A stretch of DNA of 64,000 bases, taken from Deltaproteobacteria bacterium. Lineage in GTDB: Bacteria > Myxococcota_A > UBA9160 > UBA6930. The translations under genes were made by a program, and so were the position numbers. This document shows positions 36,169 to 44,872 of the stretch, in pieces (position 1 is the stretch's first letter; each line of letters begins with the position of its first letter). A model generated the notes under the pieces. It worked only from the letters and a program-made list of their open reading frames with translations, did not search any database and was not told where the DNA came from. Where the stretch lies: positions 1 through 64,000 of the forward strand of contig JAPPPQ010000031.1 of assembly GCA_028817435.1 (NCBI GenBank), written 5' to 3'.

Positions 36169-37181
36169 TACTTGCACTCCCATTTTGCAATGCAGGGGCC
36201 ACCTGCTTCCAGTTTTTTCACCAGCGATTCCCGCGCCGCCATATCATCGCGCACATGGGCGTCGAGAAAGTCGGCGCAGAGTTCCAGCAGTGTGGCGCGA
36301 ATTTCCTGCGGCGGCCGCGCGGGACGCCAGTCCAGAAAGGGGCGGCCGCTGCTGTGATCTTCGGGGTGCACCGGCGCAAAGTGATTCGCGCCCGCCAGAA
36401 TTGCCAGCCAGGCGTCGCCGCGGCCGCCCGCAACCGATTCGCGGAAGCTCCGCTCAATGGGGCCGCTGGCGTCGCCATCCGGCTCGCCGTAGCGGCCGCG
36501 GCTGGCGGCAATGACGCCGTCGCGCTCGCCCCCCATCAACAGCAGCGGCAATTGCGGCGGCACTTTGAGATGGCTGCCCGGCGCGTGGCCCAGCATGGTG
36601 GATGCGCCGGTGTGAGCGCCGTAGCTGAAGGTGGCGGCCAGTTGTGGGAACCAGCCCGGGTGCGCGTTCAACAGCGCCGCCGATCCGCCCGCAGAGTGGC
36701 CGCCCAGAGCCACCCGGCCCGTATCGAGCAGGCCCCGCAACGGGCCGGATTCGTTCAAGCGCTCCATTGCGCCGAGCAGCGCGGGCAGCACGGTGGAAGA
36801 AGGCCGCTGGCCATAAGAGTCGGGGCGCAGGGCATCCAAATTGAGGCCGGGGGTGAGCGCCGGTGCGCCGGGCATCTCTTCGGCGACGAATGCGTAGGTA
36901 AGCGCCAGCCAGCCGCGCTCTGCCAGGCCTTCTGCGAGCCAGCGGTAGCCCGAGGGATCGCAGTTGACGCCGGGCATGAAAATCACCGACGGCAGCGGCG
37001 CGCGCGCGGCATCCGCCTGCAACACGCCGCTGTCGCGCTCGGCCGCGCTCTGCGCCGGGCGCGCCGGATAGAAGGCGCGCAGCAACAGCCGGTCGCAGGG
37101 CGGCTTCGCGCCATCCACCTGCACCGCGCGAAACAGCGAGCGCACCGGGGCGGGCGCGGTCTCTGCGCTGCCCGCGGGCAT
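36168..37181 (-). CDS. Alpha/beta hydrolase, chlorophyllase/PAF-acetylhydrolase-like
   Basis: A 337-residue serine hydrolase. PSVIFMPGVNCD (64-75) is the oxyanion strand, GGHSAGGSAA (160-169) the nucleophile elbow (Ser163), followed by LLLMGGERDGV with the acid residue and GANHF with the catalytic His. The order and spacing resemble plant-type chlorophyllases and bacterial PET-hydrolase/PAF-AH relatives. In this operon it sits between two genes for oxidoreductases and overlaps the reductase gene upstream by one base (TAATG). Ester cleavage (phytyl or methyl esters) is inferred from context only. Confidence 0.7.
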   Translation of the reverse strand: MPAGSAETAPAPVRSLFRAVQVDGAKPPCDRLLLRAFYPARPAQSAAERDSGVLQADAARAPLPSVIFMPGVNCDPSGYRWLAEGLAERGWLALTYAFVAEEMPGAPALTPGLNLDALRPDSYGQRPSSTVLPALLGAMERLNESGPLRGLLDTGRVALGGHSAGGSAALLNAHPGWFPQLAATFSYGAHTGASTMLGHAPGSHLKVPPQLPLLLMGGERDGVIAASRGRYGEPDGDASGPIERSFRESVAGGRGDAWLAILAGANHFAPVHPEDHSSGRPFLDWRPARPPQEIRATLLELCADFLDAHVRDDMAARESLVKKLEAGGPCIAKWECK

Positions 37182-37993
37182 TACGCGCCCCCCGGACGCG
37201 GCAGCTTGCGGTCGCCGCCCCAGAGCGCGCGCAGCAACTGCGCCACGCGCGCTTCGCCAAAGAGCTTGACGCCCATGACATTGGCCGGGTCGCGCTCCAC
37301 AATTTGCCGCCGCACCTGCAGATCCCGCGCGGCCAGCGCGGCGCGTTCGGCTTCGGGCACCGGCTCGGCCTCGTCCAGCCAGCCCAGCCAGCGATCCATC
37401 ATCTCGTGTGCGAGCCGGGCGATAATCTCCAGAGTCTCTTCCGATGGCTTCACAATGTAGCAGTGGCTGGTCTGCGATTGCGTCTGCCGCATATAGAGAC
37501 AGCGGCTGATGAAGGGCGAGAAGCGCTGATCCCCGCGCAGCTTCAGAAAGCTCTCGTTGACCGGTTCGTAGTAGCGATCCAAGGCGTCCAGGTCGGTCAT
37601 CAAATCGCAGCGCGGCTGGTAATCCATATACATGAAGATATCCGGCGCAGTGCCCAGCGCGAAGCCGAAGTGCGGCACGCGAACCTGCGGCCCCAGATAC
37701 AAGGTGAGATGCATATTCGTGAAGCCCGTTTCGGGCCGCCCAATCCAGGAGTGCACCAGCCAGTCCACCTCGGGTCCCGAGAAGGCGCTCAAAAAGCCGC
37801 GCCCCGCGCCGCCCGGCGCCTCAAAGGGCTGCAGCTCCGCCGTGCTGGGATCGGGATGCAGCTCAAAGCGCGCATCCACCTTGGCGCGCAGCTCGCCCGT
37901 AAGCTGCCAGAGCTTCTCGAAGAGCGCGCGATTGTCCTCGCCATCGCGCGCGGCGGCCATTTCCTCAATGGACTGCAGAGTCTCGCGGCTCAT
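37181..37993 (-). CDS. Red chlorophyll catabolite reductase/bilin reductase-like protein (paralogue A)
   Basis: A 270-residue protein. Key features are WLVHSWIG, then VPHFGFAL (107-114), MYMDYQPRCDL with an Asp-x2-Pro-Arg-x-Asp motif (124-130), and RYYEPV. The C-terminal stretch RRQIVERDPANVMGVKLFGEARV has the layout of the bilin reductase end (Q-x2-N ... FG). This suggests the ferredoxin-dependent bilin reductase superfamily, RCCR branch. Such enzymes reduce open-chain tetrapyrroles using ferredoxin. Two more divergent paralogues lie at 43,351 and 48,220. Identification is by motif; profile comparison is needed to confirm it. Confidence 0.5.
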   Translation of the reverse strand: MSRETLQSIEEMAAARDGEDNRALFEKLWQLTGELRAKVDARFELHPDPSTAELQPFEAPGGAGRGFLSAFSGPEVDWLVHSWIGRPETGFTNMHLTLYLGPQVRVPHFGFALGTAPDIFMYMDYQPRCDLMTDLDALDRYYEPVNESFLKLRGDQRFSPFISRCLYMRQTQSQTSHCYIVKPSEETLEIIARLAHEMMDRWLGWLDEAEPVPEAERAALAARDLQVRRQIVERDPANVMGVKLFGEARVAQLLRALWGGDRKLPRPGGA

Positions 37994-38805
37994 ATCGCCT
38001 CCCCGCTGGTTTCGCCCGACTCACTTGCTTCGCCAAAATGGCGCCGCAACAGCGCGGCGACTTCGCCCGTCCGGCGCTCGCAAATGTAGGTGCCGGCTCC
38101 GGCAACGCCGGCGCTGCGTCCCTTGCGAAGCAGCGCCAGCGAGGGCTCGACGCTGCTGTGCAACAGATCCTGATCGCCGGCAAACACCAAAGTAGCACAG
38201 CGCAGCGCCGCAATTTGCCCGGCGAAATCCTGCGCGGCGACGGCCTCGTATGCCTCCCGATACCAGCCGCCCGCCGCCAGGTTCAGCAGCGTCTCGCGCT
38301 GGCTCAGCGAAAGCGGCGCATCCCCATCCTTGGCGCGAATGCGTTGCCACATTTCGAGCAGGTGACCGCCGTCCTCGCGCAGGCGCACCGGCGGCGCAGA
38401 TTCCGGCAGCGCGCTGCGCTGCGCCGGGCTCAGCAGCGTGGGACCCGAAAGCGCCAGGCGCAGCACCCGCTCCGGGTCATCGTGCGCCAACTGCACCGCA
38501 ATGGAAGCGCCCGTGTGGTGGCCGAACACCATGCAGCGCGACACGCTCATGGCGTCCAGAAAGCCGCGCACGCAGCGAGCGTAGAGCGCAATGCTCGCCT
38601 GCTCTGCGGGCCGGGGAGTGCCGCCGAAGCCCGGCGTATCTGGCGCAAGCAGCCAGAACTCCCCGCCCAGCGCCTCCATCAGCGGCTCGAACATCGCCGA
38701 AGAGCTCGCCGTCTGGTGCAGCAACAACAGCGGCGTGCCATCCCGCGCGCCCGCCGAGCGGTAGTGCACCTGCCCCAGCGGGGTATCCGCGTAGCCCATG
38801 CGCAT
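37990..38805 (-). CDS. Alpha/beta hydrolase-fold protein lacking the canonical nucleophile serine
   Basis: A 271-residue protein of the MhpC-like alpha/beta hydrolase fold. The oxyanion strand is LLLLHQTASSS, and the nucleophile elbow reads FGHHTGA, so the usual Ser of G-x-S-x-G is His. The acid is in LVFAGDQD. A C-terminal catalytic His is not obvious: RRHFGEA is the nearest. This pattern suggests a non-hydrolytic or atypical reaction. Start taken at ATG 38,805; a GTG at 38,820 overlaps the upstream stop and is possible. It is translationally linked to both neighbours (ATGA overlap downstream). The reaction is unknown. Confidence 0.75.
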   Translation of the reverse strand: MRMGYADTPLGQVHYRSAGARDGTPLLLLHQTASSSAMFEPLMEALGGEFWLLAPDTPGFGGTPRPAEQASIALYARCVRGFLDAMSVSRCMVFGHHTGASIAVQLAHDDPERVLRLALSGPTLLSPAQRSALPESAPPVRLREDGGHLLEMWQRIRAKDGDAPLSLSQRETLLNLAAGGWYREAYEAVAAQDFAGQIAALRCATLVFAGDQDLLHSSVEPSLALLRKGRSAGVAGAGTYICERRTGEVAALLRRHFGEASESGETSGEAI

Positions 38806-38816
38806 AGCAATTCCCG

Positions 38817-40049
38817 TCACCGCGCCGCGGCCTCTTGCGCCGCGGGTTGCAGCGCGGGTTGCGGCCGCTGCGCCGCGCGCTGCGCCAGCATGGAGGCGCG
38901 CAACAGATATTCCCGCGCGCGCCGCGGATCGGCCGCGGTCTCGCGCAGCTCGCGGTTGCGGGCTTCGGCGTCGCGGCTGCCGAGCGCCGCGTAGTTGCGG
39001 TCGGAGTCGCGCTGCACGCTCTCCACCGCCACGCGCCGCCGCGCCGCCGCGTATTCGTCCAGCAGCCCGCCGTCTTCGCCCGCCAGCACGCGCACCAAGC
39101 TATGCGCCAAATGGTGCGCATCGTGAATGCCGCTGTTCATGCCCATGCCGCCCGCGGGATTGTTGACATGGGCGGCGTCGCCCAGCAGCAGCACATTGCC
39201 CACGCGAAAGCGCTCGGCAACGCGCTGGTGCACGCGATAGACCGATCGCATATGAATGCGAAAATCTGCAGGCGCGCCCAGAAAGCGGCCGATGCGCGCG
39301 CGAATTTGCGCTTCGGAAAGGGCAAAGTCCTCGGCTTCATCGGGCCGCATGCGAAACACCACGCGCACCAATTCCACGAGCTGCATCACAATCACCCATT
39401 CCTCGGGATCGAAGATATAGCTCACCGGCCCCATGCCGGGGAAGAAGCGCGAAAAATCCAGATCGCTGCCCACCAGCAAAAAGCGATCCTCGTAGGTCTT
39501 GCCGGAGAGCGGCAGCGCGAGCCGCTCGCGCACCCGGCTCTTCGCGCCGTCCGCGCCGCACAAAAAACGGCCGCGCCGCGAAACCGGGCCGTGCGGCGTC
39601 TCAAAGCGCGCCAAAACTCCAGCGTCCGCATCCTCAAAATCGCTGAGCGCGTGCTGCATATGCAGCGCGGCGCGCCCGGTGGCGAGCAGCGCGTCGCGCA
39701 ACAGCGGCGTCACCTGGTGCTGCGGACACTGGAAGCGAAAGGGGTGCGGCGTGTCTTCCGCAATGCACCGGTAGGGAAAATCCGCCACGAGCTTGCGGGA
39801 GCTGCGCTCCCAGAACTGCAGATTGTGAATCTTCATGCCCCGCGCGAGAATCGGCGCGAGCACTCCCCACTCCTCAAACATCTCCAAAGTCGGCGGGTGA
39901 AAAGTGCTGGCGCGCTCTTCCCTGGCCAGTTCCGGCAGCGCCTCAAAGACCTCCACCGAAACCCCCGCGCGGGCCAGCGCCAGCGCCAGCGAAAGCCCCA
40001 CCGGCCCGGCACCCGCCACCAGCACCGGCTCCGCGGCGCGCTCAGGCAT
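38817..40049 (-). CDS. FAD-dependent aromatic hydroxylase (PheA/TfdB-like)
   Basis: A 410-residue class A flavin monooxygenase. The N-terminal Rossmann motif is LVAGAGPVGLSLALALA (GxGxxG at 13-18). The acid RxxxFxxxTLEMF segment follows, and the second FAD motif is LLLGDAAHVNNPAGGMGMNSGI. It inserts one oxygen into an aromatic or enolic substrate using NAD(P)H. The first 8 bases of the gene overlap the stop of the aldehyde dehydrogenase gene upstream, so translation is coupled. It probably hydroxylates an intermediate of the pathway encoded by this operon. Confidence 0.87.
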   Translation of the reverse strand: MPERAAEPVLVAGAGPVGLSLALALARAGVSVEVFEALPELAREERASTFHPPTLEMFEEWGVLAPILARGMKIHNLQFWERSSRKLVADFPYRCIAEDTPHPFRFQCPQHQVTPLLRDALLATGRAALHMQHALSDFEDADAGVLARFETPHGPVSRRGRFLCGADGAKSRVRERLALPLSGKTYEDRFLLVGSDLDFSRFFPGMGPVSYIFDPEEWVIVMQLVELVRVVFRMRPDEAEDFALSEAQIRARIGRFLGAPADFRIHMRSVYRVHQRVAERFRVGNVLLLGDAAHVNNPAGGMGMNSGIHDAHHLAHSLVRVLAGEDGGLLDEYAAARRRVAVESVQRDSDRNYAALGSRDAEARNRELRETAADPRRAREYLLRASMLAQRAAQRPQPALQPAAQEAAAR

Positions 40050-41493
40050 GGGCGCTCTGCGGAGCAGGCCCCGCCGCGCCGAGCACGCGGTGGCCGCGGA
40101 AGAATTCAATGCTGGCCGCGGTGCCCTCATCGCCCAGCCCCGAAAGCCCCCAGGCCGGACGCGGCGCAAGGGGATGCAGGCCCAGCAATCCCACGCCATT
40201 CCACTTGACCGAACCCGCGCGAATGCGCGGCGCAAGCTGCAGCGCCCGCTCCTCCGGCCCGAAAATGTAAGCGGCCAACCCATAGGGCGTGCGGTTGGCG
40301 AGCTGCAGCGCTTCGGCTTCGTCCCCGAATTCGTGCACGGTGGCGACGGGGCCGAAGATTTCCTCGTCGCAGAGCGCGGGCGGCGCGCCGCTCACCAAAG
40401 TGGGCGGCTGAAACCAGCCCTGCGGCGGCGCGGCTTTCGGCTGATGCAACTCGCCGCCGCCCTGCCGCAGCGCATCCACCGCGGCGCGCACCCCGTCGCG
40501 GTGCGCCTCGTGGGCCAGCGGGCCGAGCTGACTCTGCGGATCCAGCGAAGAGCCGATGCGCAGCGCGGCAAGGCGCTGGCACAGCGCCTCCCGCAACGCG
40601 CCGGCCAGCTCGCGCTGCACCAACAGGCGGCCGAGGCCCCGGCACCACTGGCCGTTCAAGGTAATCAGCGCCTGCGCTGCGCCGTCGGCCGCGGCGTCCA
40701 GATCCGCCCCCGGCAGCACAATCAGCGGATTGTTGCCGCCGAGCTCCAGTTGCGCGGGCTTCAAATCCCGCGCGCAGAGCGCGGCAACGGCGCGCCCGCC
40801 CGCGAGTCCGCCGGTGAAAGAAACCGCGGCAATGCGCGCATCGCCGGCCAGCGCCGCGCCGCACTCTGCACCGCCGTGCAGCAGTTGAAAAGCAGCCGGA
40901 GGCAATTCGGCGGCGGCGCAGGCTTCGGCCAGCAGGCCGCCGCAAAAGGGCGCAAATTCCGAAGGCTTCAAAATTACCGGACAGCCCGCCGCCAGCGCGC
41001 TGGCCACTTTGTGACAGGCAATTGCCGCGGGCGCATTCCACGGCGCAATTACCGCGGCCGGCCCCAGCGGCAGGCGCAACAGCGATACCTCGCCGTGCGC
41101 GCCGGTCCAGCGGGGCGGCGCTTGCTCGCCGCACAACCACTCGGCGGCGGCGCGAAAGGTGGCGGCCGCCAACTTCGCCAGGGATTCGTTGGTGGCAATT
41201 ACCACGCCGGTGCAGCGCGATTCCAGCGCCGCCAATTCGGATGCGCGCGGCTCTAGCGCCGCGGCAATGCGCAACAACGATTCCGCGCGCTGCTCGGGAG
41301 CGCGGCCGCGCCACTCGCCGCTCTCGTGCAGCGCGGCGGCCGCGGCCAGCGCATCCTCCACTGCCGCGGGCGTGCTCTGCACCTGGCGCAACAGCGGCTC
41401 GCCGGTGTTCGCATCGCAAATCCAGCCGGGCAACGCGCCGCCCGGCGCGCGCCAATCTCCGGCAATCCAGTCGCGGCACTCCCTCACTTCCAT
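40042..41493 (-). CDS. Aldehyde dehydrogenase (NAD(P)-dependent)
   Basis: A 483-residue ALDH superfamily enzyme. The blocks ESLAKLAAATFRAAAEW, VIAPWNAPAAIACHKVASALAAGCPVILKPSEFAP (Lys of the cofactor site), SFTGGLAGGR, ELGGNNPLIVLPGAD and GQWC (catalytic Cys) are all present, along with EEIFGPVATV near the C-terminus. It oxidises an aldehyde to an acid. The start overlaps the upstream gene by 10 bases. Like the other genes in the reverse operon it is G+C-rich, unlike the defence islands. Substrate specificity is not apparent. Confidence 0.9.
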   Translation of the reverse strand: MEVRECRDWIAGDWRAPGGALPGWICDANTGEPLLRQVQSTPAAVEDALAAAAALHESGEWRGRAPEQRAESLLRIAAALEPRASELAALESRCTGVVIATNESLAKLAAATFRAAAEWLCGEQAPPRWTGAHGEVSLLRLPLGPAAVIAPWNAPAAIACHKVASALAAGCPVILKPSEFAPFCGGLLAEACAAAELPPAAFQLLHGGAECGAALAGDARIAAVSFTGGLAGGRAVAALCARDLKPAQLELGGNNPLIVLPGADLDAAADGAAQALITLNGQWCRGLGRLLVQRELAGALREALCQRLAALRIGSSLDPQSQLGPLAHEAHRDGVRAAVDALRQGGGELHQPKAAPPQGWFQPPTLVSGAPPALCDEEIFGPVATVHEFGDEAEALQLANRTPYGLAAYIFGPEERALQLAPRIRAGSVKWNGVGLLGLHPLAPRPAWGLSGLGDEGTAASIEFFRGHRVLGAAGPAPQSAHA

Positions 41494-42062
41494 ACATGCG
41501 CCTCGCTGCGCGCTTCGTGGACAGGCCCTTCTGCGCCGCGCGGATCCCAAGCGAGCCGCTGCGCGGCGCAGGGACAAATGCGCTGCCCTTCGGCAGAGAG
41601 CGCGCGCAGCGCCACGCCACCGCGGTAGAGCAGCGTGGTGCGAATGCGCTGCCCCGGCCCGGTGAGCCGCACCCAATCCGGCTCGTAGTAGCGCGACCAG
41701 CCGGGGTTAACGCGGCGCGGGCCGAAGATCAACACCCCCGGCCCTCCCGAAACGCCAATGTGCTCCGGCGCGCCCGGCCCCAGCGCATCGAAAACCAGCA
41801 CGCCGCCGCGCAGCTCGCCACCGAAGCTGCGGAAGTGCAGCGGGCGGCCGCGAAAAGTCACATTGGTCTGCCGATAGCGGAGGCCGTCGAAATCCACATA
41901 CACCAGATTGTCAAAAGGCGCAGCGCCCGGCGTGGCCGATTGCTCGTCCTGCGCCAGCGGCGCGCCCGCCAAATCAAAGATCTCCACGCGGTCGTGCCAC
42001 ACGCCGCGCATGCGAAGCAGCGTATCGCGGACGCCGCCGGCGAGTTCCGCCCCCGCCGGCAT
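41484..42062 (-). CDS. Hypothetical small lipocalin-like protein
   Basis: A 192-residue protein that looks like a single beta-barrel unit: GVWHDRVEIFDLAGAPLA, LVYVDFDGLRYRQTNVTFRGRPLHF, then RIRTTLLYRGG and VALRALSAEGQRI. Its start (G-x-W-x...D-x-x-G) resembles one half of the duplicated protein at 34,055. No defined family is recognised. It starts immediately after the stop of the acyl-CoA dehydrogenase gene upstream and overlaps the aldehyde dehydrogenase start, so it is co-translated with the operon. It could carry or protect a hydrophobic intermediate. Confidence 0.5.
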   Translation of the reverse strand: MPAGAELAGGVRDTLLRMRGVWHDRVEIFDLAGAPLAQDEQSATPGAAPFDNLVYVDFDGLRYRQTNVTFRGRPLHFRSFGGELRGGVLVFDALGPGAPEHIGVSGGPGVLIFGPRRVNPGWSRYYEPDWVRLTGPGQRIRTTLLYRGGVALRALSAEGQRICPCAAQRLAWDPRGAEGPVHEARSEAHVWK

Positions 42063-43343
42063 TCAGCTGGGCTCCTTCGCCACGCCGAACATCGCCTGCT
42101 CTGCGCCGGTCACTTCCGATTGCGCGGCCATCAAGCGGCCGCGCTCTGCGGGAAAAGCCTGCACCAGCCCCATGGCCAGATTGCGCAGCGCCCGTGCGCT
42201 GCCGCCGCGGTTTGCCGTGCCCGCGGTGCCGCCCGCCTTGAGCGCGCCCACCGCCACGCGAAAAGCCGCCTCGCAGGCTTCGCCCTTGCAGAGCCGCCAG
42301 TGCTTCACCACCTCGTCCTTGGGAAGCAGCGGCGGCTCCGAAGTTTCCAGCTCGAGCTGCCGCCGCAGCCACAACAGCGCGGTGGTGAGATCGGCGAGCA
42401 TGCGCCCGATCAATTCCTGGTAAAAGGGGCCGCTGCCGAGCGGCCGCCCGGTGTCTTCGAACTTGCGCTGCTGAAGCTGCGTCAGGCTTTCGCGGTAGAG
42501 CGCAGCGGCCGCGCCCGCATACACCGCCGTGCCCGCAAGCTGATTGCCGACAAAGCTGCCGCGGCTCACTTGCAGCGTCCGCGCAAAAGCGCCGGGAATC
42601 GCCAGCGCTTCTTCCGCCGGCACATGGACGCCCTTCAGCGTAATGCCGTGGGTGGCCGTGCCGCGCATGCCGATGGCGTCCCAGCGCTGCCGCTCGCCCA
42701 CCCCCTGCGCCTGCGGATCCACAAAGAAGGTGGCCAACCCCTCGGCGCTCTCAAAGCCCGCCAGCTTGGCGGTAACCAGATAGGCATCGGCCACGCCGGT
42801 GGCGCAGCCGAATGCCTTGACGCCTTCCAGCGCAAAGCCGCCCGCAACGGGCTGCGCCTCTGCGCCCACGGTAACTGCGCTGGCTTCGGTCTTGATGGAC
42901 TCGCTGGCAAAGTTCGCCAGCCACATCCCCTCGCGCCCCATGCGCGTCAGCACCTTTTCGGCAAAGGCGCGCACCACGGGAATCTCCTCGCTGCTGAACA
43001 GCCCCGCCTCAATGGCAGAGAGCGGCAGCAACCCCCGCGCGGCCGCGCTGCAGTGAAAGAAGAAAGCCAGAGCCGTCGAGGGACAGGCCGTTCCCAAGGC
43101 AAAGGTGGCGGCGGCCAAATCGCGCAACCCGCCGCCGAGCCCGCCGAAGGATTCCGGCACCACCAGCCCCAGCAACCCCGCCTCGCGGAAGCGCGCCACA
43201 TGAGAGCGCTCGAAGTCGCCGCCAATGTCCACTTCCACCGCCGCTTCGCGCAGCGCCGGCAGCACGGATTCCACCCGCTCGGCGCGCGCGCGCTCGGCAG
43301 CGCTCATGCGCTCGACCAGATACTCTCCCGCGAGCTTCGCCAT
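42063..43343 (-). CDS. Acyl-CoA dehydrogenase-fold flavoprotein (DszC/SfnC-like)
   Basis: A 426-residue protein of the ACAD fold: GLLGLVVPESFGGLGGGL, FFFHCSAAARG and FALEGVKAFGCATGVADAYLVTAKL. The C-terminal domain reads GALKAGGTAGTANRGGSARALRNLAMG, and the catalytic Glu typical of true dehydrogenases is not visible. This matches flavin-dependent monooxygenases of the DszC/SfnC/HpaH type, which take reduced FMN from a partner reductase. It begins 7 bases after the bilin-reductase-like gene. It may hydroxylate rather than dehydrogenate a substrate. Confidence 0.75.
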   Translation of the reverse strand: MAKLAGEYLVERMSAAERARAERVESVLPALREAAVEVDIGGDFERSHVARFREAGLLGLVVPESFGGLGGGLRDLAAATFALGTACPSTALAFFFHCSAAARGLLPLSAIEAGLFSSEEIPVVRAFAEKVLTRMGREGMWLANFASESIKTEASAVTVGAEAQPVAGGFALEGVKAFGCATGVADAYLVTAKLAGFESAEGLATFFVDPQAQGVGERQRWDAIGMRGTATHGITLKGVHVPAEEALAIPGAFARTLQVSRGSFVGNQLAGTAVYAGAAAALYRESLTQLQQRKFEDTGRPLGSGPFYQELIGRMLADLTTALLWLRRQLELETSEPPLLPKDEVVKHWRLCKGEACEAAFRVAVGALKAGGTAGTANRGGSARALRNLAMGLVQAFPAERGRLMAAQSEVTGAEQAMFGVAKEPS

Positions 43344-43350
43344 TTCCCGC

Positions 43351-44097
43351 CTAACTCCGTTGACTCTTCAGCAGTTCGCGCAGGCGCTCGCCCATTTCCT
43401 CGCCAATCAGCGGCGCGAGCTGATTCCACACCGGATCCACATCGGCGTTGAAAATTGCGGCGCGGTTGCGCGCGTCGCGATCGCGCAGATCTGCGGGCGA
43501 AAGCGCGCACTGCGCCTGCGCGGGCAGGCCGCTCTGCTGCAGCGCCAGCCAGTGGTCCAAATAGGCGTTCACCGGCTCCGAAATAGCGCGAAAAGCCGCC
43601 GCGTCCGCGCGCTTCGCCAGCATCCAGGGCGACATGAGGCTGAGCTGCCGGGGCGAGAGCTTCGCCTCGCTGAGTCCCGGAATCTTGCGGCCCGATTCCC
43701 ATGCGGGGGTGAGCGGCTGCAGCACGCCGTTCAGCCAGTCGAGCTCTGCGCCAATGTCCACGCGCGGAATCAAATCCAGGTGGAAGGCATAGACGCCGCC
43801 CGCCTCCACGGCGTCCACCGTGAAATGCGGCAGCGCGCTGCCGGGATCGCTGAACGCGAAAATCATGTGCGAATCGAGTCTGATGGCGGGCTGCACGATT
43901 CGCACCGTCGTCACATGGTCCAGCGGCGCGCCCTCGAAGACGCGCACCGTGCCCACCGGCTCGCCGCCGCGCACGCTGCAAAGCTCGATGAAAGGCCCGC
44001 CCTCTGCGCCATGCGCCTCTTTCAGCGACAGCGTTTCCACAATGCGCTGCAGCACCTGCTGCGAAAGCGCCTCGGGCAGCGATTCCGATTCGCCCAT
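43351..44097 (-). CDS. Red chlorophyll catabolite reductase/bilin reductase-like protein (paralogue B)
   Basis: A 248-residue protein homologous to the one at 48,220. SHMIFAFSDPGSALPHFTVDAVEAG aligns with the PcyA-type region (PxxxLPxFxxD); HLDLIPRVD (107-114) has the Asp-x2-Pro-Arg-x-Asp motif. The C-terminus NRAAIFNADVDPVWNQLAPLIGEEMGERLRELL matches the bilin reductase end by pattern. ATG after GGGAGGATTACAGT; the frame opens further upstream but that part is intergenic. Ferredoxin-dependent reduction of a linear tetrapyrrole is the likely activity, but no biochemistry is known for this lineage. Confidence 0.5.
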   Translation of the reverse strand: MGESESLPEALSQQVLQRIVETLSLKEAHGAEGGPFIELCSVRGGEPVGTVRVFEGAPLDHVTTVRIVQPAIRLDSHMIFAFSDPGSALPHFTVDAVEAGGVYAFHLDLIPRVDIGAELDWLNGVLQPLTPAWESGRKIPGLSEAKLSPRQLSLMSPWMLAKRADAAAFRAISEPVNAYLDHWLALQQSGLPAQAQCALSPADLRDRDARNRAAIFNADVDPVWNQLAPLIGEEMGERLRELLKSQRS

Positions 44098-44128
44098 ACT
44101 GTAATCCTCCCTGTTTTTCAGTAGCCCT

Positions 44129-44872
44129 TCAGTGGTCGCGCAGCAGGCCGCCGCAGCCCTGCACCGGGTCGGCAATGCCGTTTTCGCGCAGCGCCAGCCA
44201 CCAGGTGGCGGCGTTGATGGCGATGACCGGCTTGCCGAGCCAGCGCTCCGCTTCATCGGCCAGACCCACCATGCTCAGGTTTGTGCCGCACTGCACGATG
44301 GCGTCCACGCGCTCCGAGTTCACCTTGAGAATCGCGCGGCGCAATTCGTCTTCGCTCACATGGGCAATGGCCACCGCGGTGGGGCAGCGCAGGCCCTCAA
44401 TGCTCTCCACCTCGAAGCCCAGATCGTTGAAGAAGCGCACCACATTGCGGTCGCCAATTTCCTGGTAGGGCGTCACCACGCCAATGCGCTTTGCGCCGTA
44501 GAGCTTCAGCGCGCGCTCGCAGGCCTCTGCGCCGGTAGCCACCTTCAGGCCGGAAAGCTCGTGGATGTTCTCGGTGAAGCGCCGGTTGCCCTCCAGCCCA
44601 TCCCAAAAAGTCTCGGCGCTCATGCCCATTACCATGTAATCGGGTTCCGCCGTCAGCACGCGCTCAATGGCGAAGCCAATCTCCGCGCGAATCTGCTCCA
44701 GCAGCGTCTCAAAGGCCGCGTCGCTGGACAAATTCTGGTCGCGGATGTGAATGCGCGAAAAGTGCGCGGTCACCCCCGGCACGCCCATGCGGTAGAAGTC
44801 CGGCTCCACAATGGTGTTGGTGCTCGGCGCAATCACGGCGAACTTGCCGCGCCAGCCCAGTGCGTCGGTCAT
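44129..44872 (-). CDS. Arylmalonate decarboxylase/maleate isomerase-family protein
   Basis: A 247-residue member of the Asp/Glu racemase superfamily. PSTNTIVEPDFYRM is the conserved start, and IVQCGTNLS carries the C-terminal catalytic Cys. At the place of the first Cys the sequence is VMGMSAETF with Gly, as in arylmalonate decarboxylase, which uses only one Cys. Decarboxylation or cis-trans isomerisation of a diacid is therefore more likely than racemisation. The start overlaps the amidase gene upstream (ATGA). It follows as second gene of the operon. Confidence 0.75.
   Translation of the reverse strand: MTDALGWRGKFAVIAPSTNTIVEPDFYRMGVPGVTAHFSRIHIRDQNLSSDAAFETLLEQIRAEIGFAIERVLTAEPDYMVMGMSAETFWDGLEGNRRFTENIHELSGLKVATGAEACERALKLYGAKRIGVVTPYQEIGDRNVVRFFNDLGFEVESIEGLRCPTAVAIAHVSEDELRRAILKVNSERVDAIVQCGTNLSMVGLADEAERWLGKPVIAINAATWWLALRENGIADPVQGCGGLLRDH

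Noticed and set aside
44129-44872. Aspartate/glutamate racemase
   Set aside because: Racemases need two Cys; only the C-terminal one is present, the first position being Gly as in arylmalonate decarboxylase.
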